Notes: generated from the letters alone by a model not told the origin. Counted from the first letter of the stretch, positions 1-5,415 are shown. The stretch is DNA of 8,407 nt from Candidatus Aenigmatarchaeota archaeon (GCA_017609225.1 JAFCEK010000036.1:1-8407), one strand, 5' to 3'. Made by a program: numbers and translations.

Positions 1-41
1 ATAACAGATTTGAAAACAAAATTAAATATTGAATAAAAAAC

Positions 42-69
42 AAAAAAGAGGGGATTTATCTCTCCCTCT
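42..69 (-). terminator. Hairpin plus T-run ending the inositol-phosphate synthase gene
   Basis: Read on the minus strand, AGAGGG (69-64) and CCCTCT (52-47) can form a 6-bp stem with an 11-nt loop that contains the TAA stop of the upstream gene. Five further T follow, and a second T-rich run lies just beyond (positions 40-35). Archaea usually terminate on oligo-T alone, which is present here, so the hairpin may be incidental. The rest of positions 1-41 is AT-rich and holds nothing else I can recognise. Confidence 0.5.
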
Positions 70-1159
70 CTCCTTTTATGAATTCCTCCACCATCTGCCT
101 GGCCACATTGTCAGGATACTGCACAGGCGGATGCTTCATTGTGTAAGAGGATATGCTCAGAAGCCTTCCTCCTATGCCTCTTTCAAGGCCAAGCTTGGCG
201 CATCTTATTGCGTCAATGGCAACCCCGGCAGAGTTTGGGGAATCCTCCACTGACAGCCTCAAATCCAGAACAACCGGGGCATCCCCGAACTTCCTTCCCT
301 CCATTCTTATAAAGCAGATTTTGTTGTCCTTCTGCCATGGCACATAGTCCGAGGGCCCTATATGCACATTGTTCGGCTCCAGCGGCTGCGGAAGCTGGCT
401 CTGCACAGCATCTGTCTTGCTTATTTTCTTGCTTTTCAGCCTGGACCTCTCCAGCATGTTAAGGAAATCCGTGTTTCCTCCTGTGTTCAGCTGGTATGTC
501 CTCTCCAGCTTCACTCCCCTGTCTGCCCAGAGCTTTGTCAGGACCCTGTGCGTTATTGTTGCCCCGACCTGCGCCTTTATGTCATCCCCCACAATAGGCA
601 GCTTTTTTTCCTCGAATTTTTTTGCCCAGTCATCTGAGGATGCTATGAAAACCGGCATGCAGTTAACAAATGCCACTCCTGCATCCAGGGCGCACTGCGC
701 ATAGTATCTTACAGCCTCCTCTGAACCCACGGGCAGATAGTTTATCAGGATTTCTGCACCCGAGTCCTGGAGCGCCTTAACCACATCAACAGGCTTCTCC
801 TTTGAAACCCTGAATCCTTCATCCTCCGGATAATCCTCCATGTGTTTAGCCATGCCATCCATAACAGGCGCCATCTGAACAGTTACGCCAAGGTTTGGCA
901 CGTTTTTCTGAAAAACCAGAGTGTTGTTCGGCTTTGCGAATATTGCCTCTGACAGATCCCTTCCAACCTTTCTGGAATCTATGTCAAAAGCCGCCACAGG
1001 CTTCACATCAGCAAGCCTGTATCCGCCCAGCACATTGTGCATCAGTCCCGGAACAAGCTCTGATTTCGAATCCACATCCTTGTAGTAAAAAAGCCCCTGT
1101 ATAAGGCTTGAACAACAGTTTCCAACGCCCGCAATAGCGAGCTTTATCTCCTTTCCCAT
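56..1159 (-). CDS. ino1: myo-Inositol-1-phosphate synthase (NAD-dependent)
   Basis: Converts glucose-6-phosphate to myo-inositol-phosphate using NAD+ as an internal redox cofactor in the cytosol. In archaea the product feeds inositol phospholipids (archaetidylinositol) and, in some hyperthermophiles, the solute di-myo-inositol phosphate. The 367-aa protein is full length for the short prokaryotic form. Visible signatures are the N-terminal nucleotide-binding GVGNCCSS (11-18), LPVGSEEAVRYY (142-153), GDDIKAQVGAT (191-201), NTGGNTDFLNM (226-236), PSDYVPW (269-275) and EDSPNSAG (305-312). The lysines and aspartates of these blocks form the catalytic site in the family. The start is set by an AAGGAG SD at 1174-1169, about 9 nt upstream. 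The gene is divergent from padR and shares a palindromic operator with it, so PadR repression is likely. Identification is firm; the physiological end product cannot be told from this window. Confidence 0.96.
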   Translation of the reverse strand: MGKEIKLAIAGVGNCCSSLIQGLFYYKDVDSKSELVPGLMHNVLGGYRLADVKPVAAFDIDSRKVGRDLSEAIFAKPNNTLVFQKNVPNLGVTVQMAPVMDGMAKHMEDYPEDEGFRVSKEKPVDVVKALQDSGAEILINYLPVGSEEAVRYYAQCALDAGVAFVNCMPVFIASSDDWAKKFEEKKLPIVGDDIKAQVGATITHRVLTKLWADRGVKLERTYQLNTGGNTDFLNMLERSRLKSKKISKTDAVQSQLPQPLEPNNVHIGPSDYVPWQKDNKICFIRMEGRKFGDAPVVLDLRLSVEDSPNSAGVAIDAIRCAKLGLERGIGGRLLSISSYTMKHPPVQYPDNVARQMVEEFIKGERER

Positions 1160-1176
1160 TCAAATCAACTCCTTAT

Positions 1177-1196
1177 TATTTTACAATTGTAAAATA
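1177..1196. promoter_or_regulatory. Palindromic operator 1 (inositol-phosphate synthase side)
   Basis: A perfect 20-bp palindrome built on TTTTACA-AT-TGTAAAA. It lies between the minus-strand TATA box (1201-1210) and the synthase start codon, covering the expected transcription start near 1180, so a bound protein would block initiation. The core TTTACA-N2-TGTAAA recurs exactly 50 bp away in the padR promoter. PadR-family proteins bind dyad sites and often control their own gene, so PadR is the obvious binder (inference). Confidence 0.75.
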
Positions 1197-1200
1197 TTGC

Positions 1201-1210
1201 TTTATATTAT
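1201..1210 (-). promoter_or_regulatory. TATA box of the inositol-phosphate synthase gene
   Basis: On the minus strand this reads ATAATATAAA. Its centre is about 47 nt upstream of the ATG, predicting a start of transcription near 1180 and a leader of about 20 nt that includes the AAGGAG SD. Confidence 0.55.
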
Positions 1211-1220
1211 GCAGAAATAG

Positions 1221-1229
1221 CTTATATAC
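1221..1229 (+). promoter_or_regulatory. TATA box of padR
   Basis: CTTATATAC preceded by a purine-rich GAAA, as in an archaeal BRE-TATA pair. It predicts transcription from about 1251, giving a leader of roughly 13 nt before the padR ATG at 1265. Operator 2 starts right at its downstream edge. Confidence 0.6.
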
Positions 1230-1243
1230 TTTACACATGTAAA
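1230..1243. promoter_or_regulatory. Palindromic operator 2 (padR side)
   Basis: TTTACA-CA-TGTAAA, the same dyad as operator 1. The match continues into ATATT on one side, so 1180-1198 and 1230-1248 agree at 17 of 19 positions in the same orientation. Its place just after the padR TATA box fits negative autoregulation. Confidence 0.7.
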
Positions 1244-1264
1244 ATATTAATAACGGCTGGTGTT

Positions 1265-1582
1265 ATGGCTGAAAGAACCCTCCAGAGGCTTATGGAAATG
1301 AACACAAAGGAAAACCTCTGGATTTATATTCTGAAAATTCTGTCGGAAAGGCCTGCCCATGCCTATTCCCTGAGGGCTGAAATTGAAAAAACCTTCGGCT
1401 TCAGGCCGGGAACAGTAACCGCGTACAGGGTGCTCTATTCCCTGAAAAGGAAGGGCTTTGTCACAAAAACCTCCCATGGAAGAAGAAAGATATACACCAT
1501 AACAGAAAAGGGCAGGAAAGAGCTCATGGAAGCAGCAAGGTTCTACAAAAAGATGGCAAGAACACTTGAGGCAGGCATTTAA
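1265..1582 (+). CDS. PadR-family winged-helix transcriptional repressor
   Basis: A 105-aa single-domain DNA-binding protein. The winged helix-turn-helix spans about residues 18-90: the first helix (ENLWIYILKILSERPAHAYSL), a recognition-helix region around TVTAYRVLYSLKRKGFV, and a wing with SHGRRKIYTITEKG. The block Y-x-x-L-x-x-L-x-x-x-G-(F/L)-(I/V) followed by R-x-Y-x-L/I-T-x-x-G is typical of PadR. The long C-terminal dimerisation region of PadR-s1 proteins is absent, so it belongs with the short PadR-s2 type. It is divergent from the inositol-phosphate synthase gene, and the paired operators between them suggest it represses both itself and the synthase. The effector ligand is unknown. No SD is evident; the leader is predicted to be very short. 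Arg codons are all AGG/AGA, as in the neighbours. Confidence 0.9.
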   Translation: MAERTLQRLMEMNTKENLWIYILKILSERPAHAYSLRAEIEKTFGFRPGTVTAYRVLYSLKRKGFVTKTSHGRRKIYTITEKGRKELMEAARFYKKMARTLEAGI

Positions 1583-1629
1583 CGCACAGCATAATTGCCT
1601 CCCTGCAATTCTGTTCCCAGACAAATAAA

Positions 1630-1638
1630 TCTTATAAG
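1630..1638 (+). promoter_or_regulatory. TATA box of the antiporter gene (leaderless)
   Basis: TCTTATAAG, centred about 27 bp upstream of the ATG at 1661, so the mRNA should begin at or next to the start codon. No SD is present, which fits. This also argues for 1661 rather than an upstream TTG at 1595, which would lie before the promoter. Confidence 0.6.
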
Positions 1639-1660
1639 AAAGCGCAGGCAATTAATTTTT

Positions 1661-2662
1661 ATGAACATGTTAATAACGCTGATAATCTGCGTGCTTGTTT
1701 CCTTTCTGTTCACCCTGCTGGCAAAAAAACTCAGGCTGTCCGCAGTGATAGGACTTATTGTTGGCGGGGTTGTGCTTGGATACCCTGTGATAAAAAACAT
1801 TGTGCTGGAGCCAAACACAGGGCTTGTTCTGAGCCTTGCTGACATAGGCCTTGTGGCACTTATGTTCCTGGCAGGCCTGGAGATTTCATGGAGGGAGTTC
1901 TGTGAGGAGGAAAAAAAGGCGGCAGTTGTTTCTGTTTTTGCTGCAGTCACGCCCTTTCTGCTGGGATTTGCAGCCTTCATGGCTATGGGCTTCTCCTTTC
2001 TCACTTCCCTGACAATAGGAATATCCATGAGCATAACAGCAGAGGCAACCAACGCCAGCATGCTCCTGGAATTAAAAAAGCTGAAAACAAGAATCGGCTC
2101 TCTTATGATGGGGGCAGGAATCATTGATGATGTTATGGGAATGGCGCTGTTTGTTCTTGTGAGCTATTTTTTCACAAAAACCTTTGTTACAGAGGAGATT
2201 GTGGTGCTTCTTGGCGCTATACTTGCATTTTTCATTGGCATCTCGGCACACAAGGTGATCGGAAGAAAAACGCAGGCAATATCCTGCCTGGAAAAAATAC
2301 TGCTGCTCTTCCTTGTTCCGTTTTTCTTTATCGGCATGGGCATACATTTCAGCCTGCAGTCCATAAGCATGAACATTCTCCTGCTCATTGTGGTTATTGC
2401 AATAGCAATAGCAGGGAAAATACTGGGAACACTGCTCACAAAGCCCTTTACAAAGCTCAGCCTGAGGCAGCTTTACCTGGTTGGTTGGGGAATGAATTCA
2501 AGGGGGGCAGTGGAGCTTGCCATAGCCTTCACTGCATTCAGGGTTGGTCTGCTGGACACCAACATATACTCCAGCATGGTTGTTATGGCACTGGTTACCA
2601 CACTGGTTTTTCCGTTTTTTGTGAAGGGAATTATAAGAAAATACCCGGATATAATGGAATAA
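1661..2662 (+). CDS. Compact CPA2-family Na+(K+)/H+ antiporter, NapA-like
   Basis: An integral membrane cation/proton exchanger of 333 aa with about 11 hydrophobic helices. Family motifs in order are FLAGLEI in helix 3, TAEATN in the unwound fifth helix, the paired aspartates D156-D157 in GAGIIDDVMG (the DD signature of electrogenic NapA/NhaA-type exchangers), IGMGIHFSL, K253 in AGKILG (the place of the lysine that pairs with the first Asp in NapA), and GWGMNSRGAVELAIA near the end. The distance between the DD motif and the GAILAFFIG helix is only about 27 residues, far less than in usual CPA2 proteins, so about two helices of the scaffold domain seem to be missing. No regulatory TrkA-N domain follows. 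I chose ATG 1661 because a TATA box lies 27 bp upstream and the protein then opens directly with helix 1. Role: Na+ or pH homeostasis; the ion is inferred. Confidence 0.88.
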   Translation: MNMLITLIICVLVSFLFTLLAKKLRLSAVIGLIVGGVVLGYPVIKNIVLEPNTGLVLSLADIGLVALMFLAGLEISWREFCEEEKKAAVVSVFAAVTPFLLGFAAFMAMGFSFLTSLTIGISMSITAEATNASMLLELKKLKTRIGSLMMGAGIIDDVMGMALFVLVSYFFTKTFVTEEIVVLLGAILAFFIGISAHKVIGRKTQAISCLEKILLLFLVPFFFIGMGIHFSLQSISMNILLLIVVIAIAIAGKILGTLLTKPFTKLSLRQLYLVGWGMNSRGAVELAIAFTAFRVGLLDTNIYSSMVVMALVTTLVFPFFVKGIIRKYPDIME

Positions 2663-2665
2663 AAC

Positions 2666-2674
2666 TTTTAAATA
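2666..2674 (+). promoter_or_regulatory. TATA box of the ribosomal protein cluster
   Basis: TTTTAAATA with AAAAC upstream, right after the antiporter stop. It predicts transcription from about 2697, leaving a leader of about 23 nt that contains GGAGGA at 2709-2714, five nt before the L7Ae start codon. This is the strongest SD in the first half of the window, as expected for a ribosomal protein. Confidence 0.55.
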
Positions 2675-2719
2675 ACATAGCCCTAATAATCTCTAATTGT
2701 AAAAACATGGAGGAATAGC

Positions 2720-3091
2720 ATGCCGGCATATGTGAAGTTTGAGGTTCCCAAGGAACTTGCAAACAAGGCTTATGAGGCGGTTTCAACAGCCAAGGCCACA
2801 GGAAAGCTCAGGAAGGGAGTCAATGAAGCTACGAAAGCCATAGAAAGGGGAACAGCCAAGCTGGTTATAATGGCAGAGGATGTAACGCCAGAGGAAATCC
2901 TCATGCATATACCAGTATTATGCGATGAAAAAAAGGTTCCTTATATATATGTGCCCTCCAAGGAAGAGCTTGGCAAGTCAGCAGGAATCAATGTACCCAC
3001 AAGTTCAATAGCAATTGTTGAAGAGGGCGAGTCAAAAAAGCTTGTGGCAGAAATCGCCAGCAAGGCTGAGGAACTGAAAAAGAAGCAGTGA
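2720..3091 (+). CDS. rpl7ae: Ribosomal protein L7Ae (eL8), kink-turn RNA-binding protein
   Basis: A 123-aa protein of the archaeal large ribosomal subunit. It is also the shared kink-turn binder of box C/D and H/ACA RNPs and of archaeal RNase P. The RNA-binding signature is intact: KGVNEATKAIERGTAKLVIMAEDVTP (about residues 32-57) with the G-x-N-E-x-x-K core, then LCDEKKVPYIYV (67-78) and ELGKSAG (83-89). The length is normal for the family. It is the first gene of the cluster with S28e 4 bp downstream and L24e after that, a widely conserved archaeal order. In many archaea ndk follows L24e; here it does not. Confidence 0.97.
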   Translation: MPAYVKFEVPKELANKAYEAVSTAKATGKLRKGVNEATKAIERGTAKLVIMAEDVTPEEILMHIPVLCDEKKVPYIYVPSKEELGKSAGINVPTSSIAIVEEGESKKLVAEIASKAEELKKKQ

Positions 3092-3095
3092 GCTT

Positions 3096-3296
3096 ATGAC
3101 AGTTGCAGCAGAGGTTGTCCAGGTTCTGGACAAGCTGGGAATAAAGGGAGTGAGCAGGGTCAGGTGCAAGGTTATTGAAGGAAAAGACAAGGACAAAATC
3201 CTGACAAGAAATGTTGTTGGCCCCATAAGAAAGGGCGATGTGATTCTGCTAAAGGAAACTGCAATGGATGCAGAGGCAAAATTCGCCCAGAGATAG
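3096..3296 (+). CDS. rps28e: Ribosomal protein S28e (eS28)
   Basis: A 66-aa small-subunit protein with an OB-like beta-barrel. The hallmark block RNVVGPIRKGDVILLKETAMDAE (about residues 39-61) is present, preceded by GVSRVRCKVIEGKDKDKILTRNV. The length is normal. It starts 4 bp after the L7Ae stop, so it is translated from the same mRNA, with at most a weak GTGA-type SD inside the end of L7Ae. The C-terminal tail is short (KFAQR) and ends in a TAG stop; L24e begins 9 bp later. Confidence 0.95.
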   Translation: MTVAAEVVQVLDKLGIKGVSRVRCKVIEGKDKDKILTRNVVGPIRKGDVILLKETAMDAEAKFAQR

Positions 3297-3305
3297 GTGC
3301 TTTAA

Positions 3306-3485
3306 ATGGCAAAATGCTCGTTTTGCGGAGAGAACATCCCTGAGGGAAGAGGGAAAATGCTTGTGAAAAACGATGGAAGGATATTTCATTTCTGCAGCTC
3401 AAAATGCGAAAAGAACTGGGAACTCGGAAGGGAAGGAAAAAGGGTAAAATGGACCCAGACATCCAGAAAGGAGAAAGGAAAATAA
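3306..3485 (+). CDS. rpl24e: Ribosomal protein L24e (eL24), zinc-binding
   Basis: A 59-aa protein of the large subunit, easily missed because of its size. Translation from ATG 3306 gives MAKCSFCGENIPEGRGKML and so on, with the treble-clef zinc site made of C4-x2-C7 and C30-x3-C34 (FCSSKCEKN). The conserved G16-x-M18, DG (23-24) and C-terminal KRVKWTQ are all there. AGGTG at 3295-3299, about 6 nt upstream, may act as SD. It is the last gene of the ribosomal cluster, and an oligo-T run follows its stop directly. Confidence 0.95.
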   Translation: MAKCSFCGENIPEGRGKMLVKNDGRIFHFCSSKCEKNWELGREGKRVKWTQTSRKEKGK

Positions 3486-3492
3486 TTTTTTT
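3486..3492 (+). terminator. Oligo-T terminator of the ribosomal cluster
   Basis: Seven T directly after the L24e TAA, the usual archaeal termination signal. Only 10 bp separate the L24e stop from the converging diphthine synthase stop, so the two transcripts probably overlap at their 3' ends. Confidence 0.6.
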
Positions 3493-3495
3493 AGT

Positions 3496-4203
3496 TTAGG
3501 ATATCAAATCCAGAAATTCCGCCTCCATGAAATGCAGGCTGCCCGGAACAATAAGCACAGCAGGCGTTTTGTCAATTTTTCTGTCCTTTGCAAGCCTCCA
3601 TGCCCTGCCGTATTTTATGATGCTCCTGCCGCCAAGCATGCATGCAGCAATAATATTATCATCAGGCTTTATGGCATTACCCTCAATCAAAATCCTGATG
3701 CCTTCACAAGCCTTCATTCCAATATCCAGAAGAACCAGCGTGTGCAGGCCAAGCCTCCTGTTCAGCTCAATCCCGTCCCTGATGCTCTTTTCCATTTTTT
3801 CTGTAAGTGTCACTGTCCTTCCGAACTTGTAAAGCTGGAGCCCTGTTTCCCCAACCGCTGTTAAAATGCTTGAGCCATGTATAACCTCAGCCCTGATTCC
3901 TTTTTTCCTTGCTTCCATCAAAAATGTTATATGCGTTGTCGCGCCCAGCGCATCCCCGGGAACCAGTATGCCAATATCCTGTTTTTTTGCCTCCTCCAGA
4001 ATCCTTTCAGAGCCCTCCTCAAGCCCGTCCCTTGCAGCCAGAATAACGTTCTTTCCTATAAGAGAAGAAAGCTTCCTGGCGGATGTGTTCATGTTTGATG
4101 TGTAAAGCTCAAGATAAAGCTTTTTGCATTTCCTGGCAGCCTCCAGTGCCTTCAGGCTCATGTCCTTCTCATCCCAGATACCCAGGGAAATCAGGTAAAG
4201 CAT
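3496..4203 (-). CDS. dphB: Diphthine synthase (diphthamide biosynthesis methyltransferase)
   Basis: An S-adenosylmethionine-dependent methyltransferase that methylates the modified histidine of elongation factor 2 during diphthamide synthesis. The 235-aa length is slightly short of the usual archaeal 250-265. Typical blocks are the N-terminal MLYLISLGIWDEKDMSLKAL, the AdoMet-site GDALGATTHI (about 82-91; the family consensus is GDPLVATTH, so P and V are replaced here), HGSSILTAVGETGLQLYKFGR (about 109-129) and the C-terminal PAVLIVPGSLHFMEAEFL. TTTAAATTTAA at 4225-4235 lies 22-32 bp upstream of the ATG, so it may be transcribed leaderless from its own promoter. The 163-aa gene upstream ends 28 bp away, so readthrough from it is also possible. 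Translation-related genes on both sides of the convergence fit a housekeeping block. Confidence 0.94.
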   Translation of the reverse strand: MLYLISLGIWDEKDMSLKALEAARKCKKLYLELYTSNMNTSARKLSSLIGKNVILAARDGLEEGSERILEEAKKQDIGILVPGDALGATTHITFLMEARKKGIRAEVIHGSSILTAVGETGLQLYKFGRTVTLTEKMEKSIRDGIELNRRLGLHTLVLLDIGMKACEGIRILIEGNAIKPDDNIIAACMLGGRSIIKYGRAWRLAKDRKIDKTPAVLIVPGSLHFMEAEFLDLIS

Positions 4204-4224
4204 AAGAATAAATTATGTTTGGGG

Positions 4225-4235
4225 TTTAAATTTAA
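4225..4235 (-). promoter_or_regulatory. TATA box of diphthine synthase (leaderless)
   Basis: An AT-only TTAAATTTAAA on the minus strand centred about 27 bp from the ATG at 4203. It overlaps the last codons and stop of the upstream 163-aa gene. No SD precedes the ATG. Confidence 0.5.
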
Positions 4236-4723
4236 TATTTTAGCCTTAATCCGTTTCCATTTCCTGTGCCGTTCGGGCGTATGATGTTTGTGCCCCATCT
4301 CTTGGATCTCCTGCCTTTGTATCTCTCTGCTTTTATCCCTTGATGTTTTGCATTTTCAAATAATCTTAAATCTTCTATCGGAGAGGCAAAAATGTACACA
4401 CCCCCCTTATCATCAGGCGAAAACCAGACTGTCTTTACGCCTTCCAGCATACCGTCTATGCCATCAATATCAACAGGCTCATCAAAAATTAATACAGATG
4501 GATATACACCCATATGTTCATTACCCCTGTAATAATTTATCTCTCTCAGCACCCTGTGCCAGTTTTCTCTGTCTGGCCTTTTGGCAGCTTTCTTGGAGTA
4601 ATGCGCCTCAACCCCTATATTTTCCAGAGTTGTATCACTCTCAAGAGCATTAAAATACCCAGGGTTTGTTGCAAAGGTATACTCTTCTTCTTCCCATGGA
4701 AACTTATCAGTAAATGAAAACAT
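4232..4723 (-). CDS. Hypothetical protein, 163 aa, unrecognised
   Basis: I do not recognise this family. It is a soluble, mixed-charge protein with no signal peptide or membrane helix. It begins MFSFTDKFPWEEEEYTFATN and has a basic middle (HYSKKAAKRPDRENWHRVLREINYYRG, about 41-67), a hydrophobic strand with acidic turn (YPSVLIFDEPVDIDGIDG), VWFSPDDKGGVYIFASP, and a basic Gly/Asn-rich tail (RRSKRWGTNIIRPNGTGNGNG). The number of Trp and Tyr residues suggests a folded domain. The coding call is supported by a strong GGAGG SD at 4734-4730, six nt before the ATG, and by a TATA box further up. A dyad ATTACT-N4-AGTAAT sits between TATA and start, implying regulation. Leu and Arg codons resemble the neighbours. 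It precedes diphthine synthase, but a functional link is only a guess. Confidence 0.75.
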   Translation of the reverse strand: MFSFTDKFPWEEEEYTFATNPGYFNALESDTTLENIGVEAHYSKKAAKRPDRENWHRVLREINYYRGNEHMGVYPSVLIFDEPVDIDGIDGMLEGVKTVWFSPDDKGGVYIFASPIEDLRLFENAKHQGIKAERYKGRRSKRWGTNIIRPNGTGNGNGLRLKY

Positions 4724-4742
4724 TTTAAACCTCCAATATGTT

Positions 4743-4771
4743 ATTACTTTATAGTAATTATTATTTATATT
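4743..4771 (-). promoter_or_regulatory. Promoter with dyad operator upstream of the 163-aa gene
   Basis: On the minus strand AATATAAAT (4771-4763) serves as TATA box, predicting transcription from about 4741. Immediately downstream lies the dyad ATTACT-TTAT-AGTAAT (4743-4758), placed as operators 1 and 2 are in the padR region but with a different sequence. It contains ACTTTATAG, which is also found in the promoter of the kinase-like gene at 7366-7374. Confidence 0.45.
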
Positions 4772-4800
4772 AATTTAATGCTTAAAAAGCTTTCCCTTTA

Positions 4801-4810
4801 TTAATATATT
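4801..4810 (+). promoter_or_regulatory. Candidate TATA box for the plus-strand small genes
   Basis: TTAATATATT, about 24 bp upstream of an ATG at 4829. It would start a leaderless mRNA for the 30-aa peptide and could also serve the membrane protein at 4983. The remaining space from 4724 to 4828 holds only the divergent promoters. Confidence 0.4.
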
Positions 4811-4828
4811 GCCTGCTCCATTAAATTC

Positions 4829-4921
4829 ATGCTTTACAAACTCAAACAAACCCTTAAGGGACTTCAGGAAGCATTGCTTTCTGCAGTTAAGGAATCAAGG
4901 AAACATGAGCCAAAGTCCTAA
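4829..4921 (+). CDS. Possible 30-aa peptide, leaderless
   Basis: ATG 4829 opens a 30-codon frame, MLYKLKQTLKGLQEALLSAV then KESRKHEPKS, ending in TAA at 4919-4921. The first 20 residues could form an amphipathic, net basic helix with hydrophobic residues at about i, i+3/4 spacing. The TATA-like box 24 bp upstream puts the start codon where a leaderless transcript would begin. It lies 61 bp before the three-helix membrane protein on the same strand, so it might be a first gene or leader peptide of that unit. A frame of this length can occur by chance, and no homology is recognised; it contains the palindrome CCCTTAAGGG at 4851-4860. Confidence 0.35.
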   Translation: MLYKLKQTLKGLQEALLSAVKESRKHEPKS

Positions 4922-4962
4922 TGGACCAAGGTTCTGGTTAGCTGTTTCTGGACATTAAAGCT

Positions 4963-4983
4963 TTTCGGAAAGGAGATCCGAAA
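4963..4983 (+). promoter_or_regulatory. Hairpin displaying the ribosome-binding site in its loop
   Basis: TTTCGGA (4963-4969) pairs perfectly with TCCGAAA (4977-4983), closing a 7-nt loop AAGGAGA that holds the whole SD. The A of the start codon is the last base of the stem. In mRNA this would present the SD while partly hiding the start codon. Confidence 0.55.
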
Positions 4984-5264
4984 TGGATAAGACAATCCAT
5001 TGGTTTTACTTTCTGTTATCCATCCTCTTTTTCACAAGAAATTTTATGAGGGCCAAACAGAAGGGGAATATGCTGGACAGGATGTTTTCGGTTCTTTTCA
5101 TGTATTTTGCTGTGTTTTTTGCAGGCGAAATCTATAGGGATTCTGCAGAGTTTTGGTTTTTTATCCTGAAATTCTCTATATACATATTCCTTCTTCATAC
5201 ATTGACGTACCTGATACAGAAAAGAAACATGGAAGCCAAGAGAAAGGAGAGAAATGATGGGTAA
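4983..5264 (+). CDS. Small three-helix membrane protein, unrecognised
   Basis: I do not recognise this 93-aa protein. It has three hydrophobic segments, about residues 5-22 (IHWFYFLLSILFFTRNFM), 34-50 (MFSVLFMYFAVFFAGEI) and 57-78 (FWFFILKFSIYIFLLHTLTYLI), rich in Phe and Tyr. A basic loop at 22-33 (RAKQKGNMLDR) and a strongly charged tail (QKRNMEAKRKERNDG) suggest N-out, C-in topology by the positive-inside rule. AGGAG at 4971-4975, seven nt before the ATG, decides the start; it lies in a hairpin loop. The last codons overlap the start of a zinc-ribbon gene, so the two are translationally coupled and probably act together. Confidence 0.75.
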   Translation: MDKTIHWFYFLLSILFFTRNFMRAKQKGNMLDRMFSVLFMYFAVFFAGEIYRDSAEFWFFILKFSIYIFLLHTLTYLIQKRNMEAKRKERNDG

Positions 5265-5400
5265 ACACAAAAACAAAAAACTGCCTGTGAGATGCGAGCA
5301 CTGTGGCAAAAAACAGAGGGCAGTTCCCTTTCCCCACAAGGGGAACAATATGTTTGTATGTTGCTGTTGCAAAAAGAAATCTCTGCTGAAGATGTATTGA
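5257..5400 (+). CDS. Zinc-ribbon microprotein, 47 aa
   Basis: A small basic protein, MGKHKNKKLPVRCEHCGKKQ and so on, with C13-x2-C16 and a second knuckle that is four consecutive cysteines, C35-C36-C37-C38, read as C-x2-C with Cys at the inner positions too. This predicts one bound zinc in a ribbon fold, with lysine-rich ends that could contact nucleic acid. Two ATGs stand in tandem (5254 and 5257); AGGAG at 5245-5249 is 4 nt from the first and 7 nt from the second, so I prefer 5257. The start overlaps the end of the membrane protein gene by 8 bp (stop at 5262-5264), and a hairpin terminator follows the TGA. The partner and role are unknown. Confidence 0.7.
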   Translation: MGKHKNKKLPVRCEHCGKKQRAVPFPHKGNNMFVCCCCKKKSLLKMY

Positions 5401-5415
5401 TTATATCTTTATACA

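Noticed and set aside
1593..1610. Inverted repeat AATTGC-N6-GCAATT between padR and the antiporter
   Set aside because: Six-bp AT-rich arms with no T-run and no second copy; could be chance. Not enough to call a terminator or operator.
1595..1660. Upstream TTG start giving the antiporter 22 extra residues
   Set aside because: The extension is basic and polar, lies across the TATA box at 1630-1638, and has no SD. ATG 1661 begins directly with helix 1.
1579..2124. A 181-codon open frame on the minus strand
   Set aside because: It lies opposite the well-supported antiporter, its translation is low-complexity (Ser/Thr/Ile-rich) and matches no family pattern.
2485..2718. A 77-codon plus-strand frame overlapping the antiporter end
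   Set aside because: It is out of frame with the conserved GWGMNSRG segment and runs through the L7Ae promoter; no SD and no recognisable domain.
4851..4860. CCCTTAAGGG palindrome
   Set aside because: A single 10-bp palindrome inside the possible 30-aa frame with no partner copy; likely chance.
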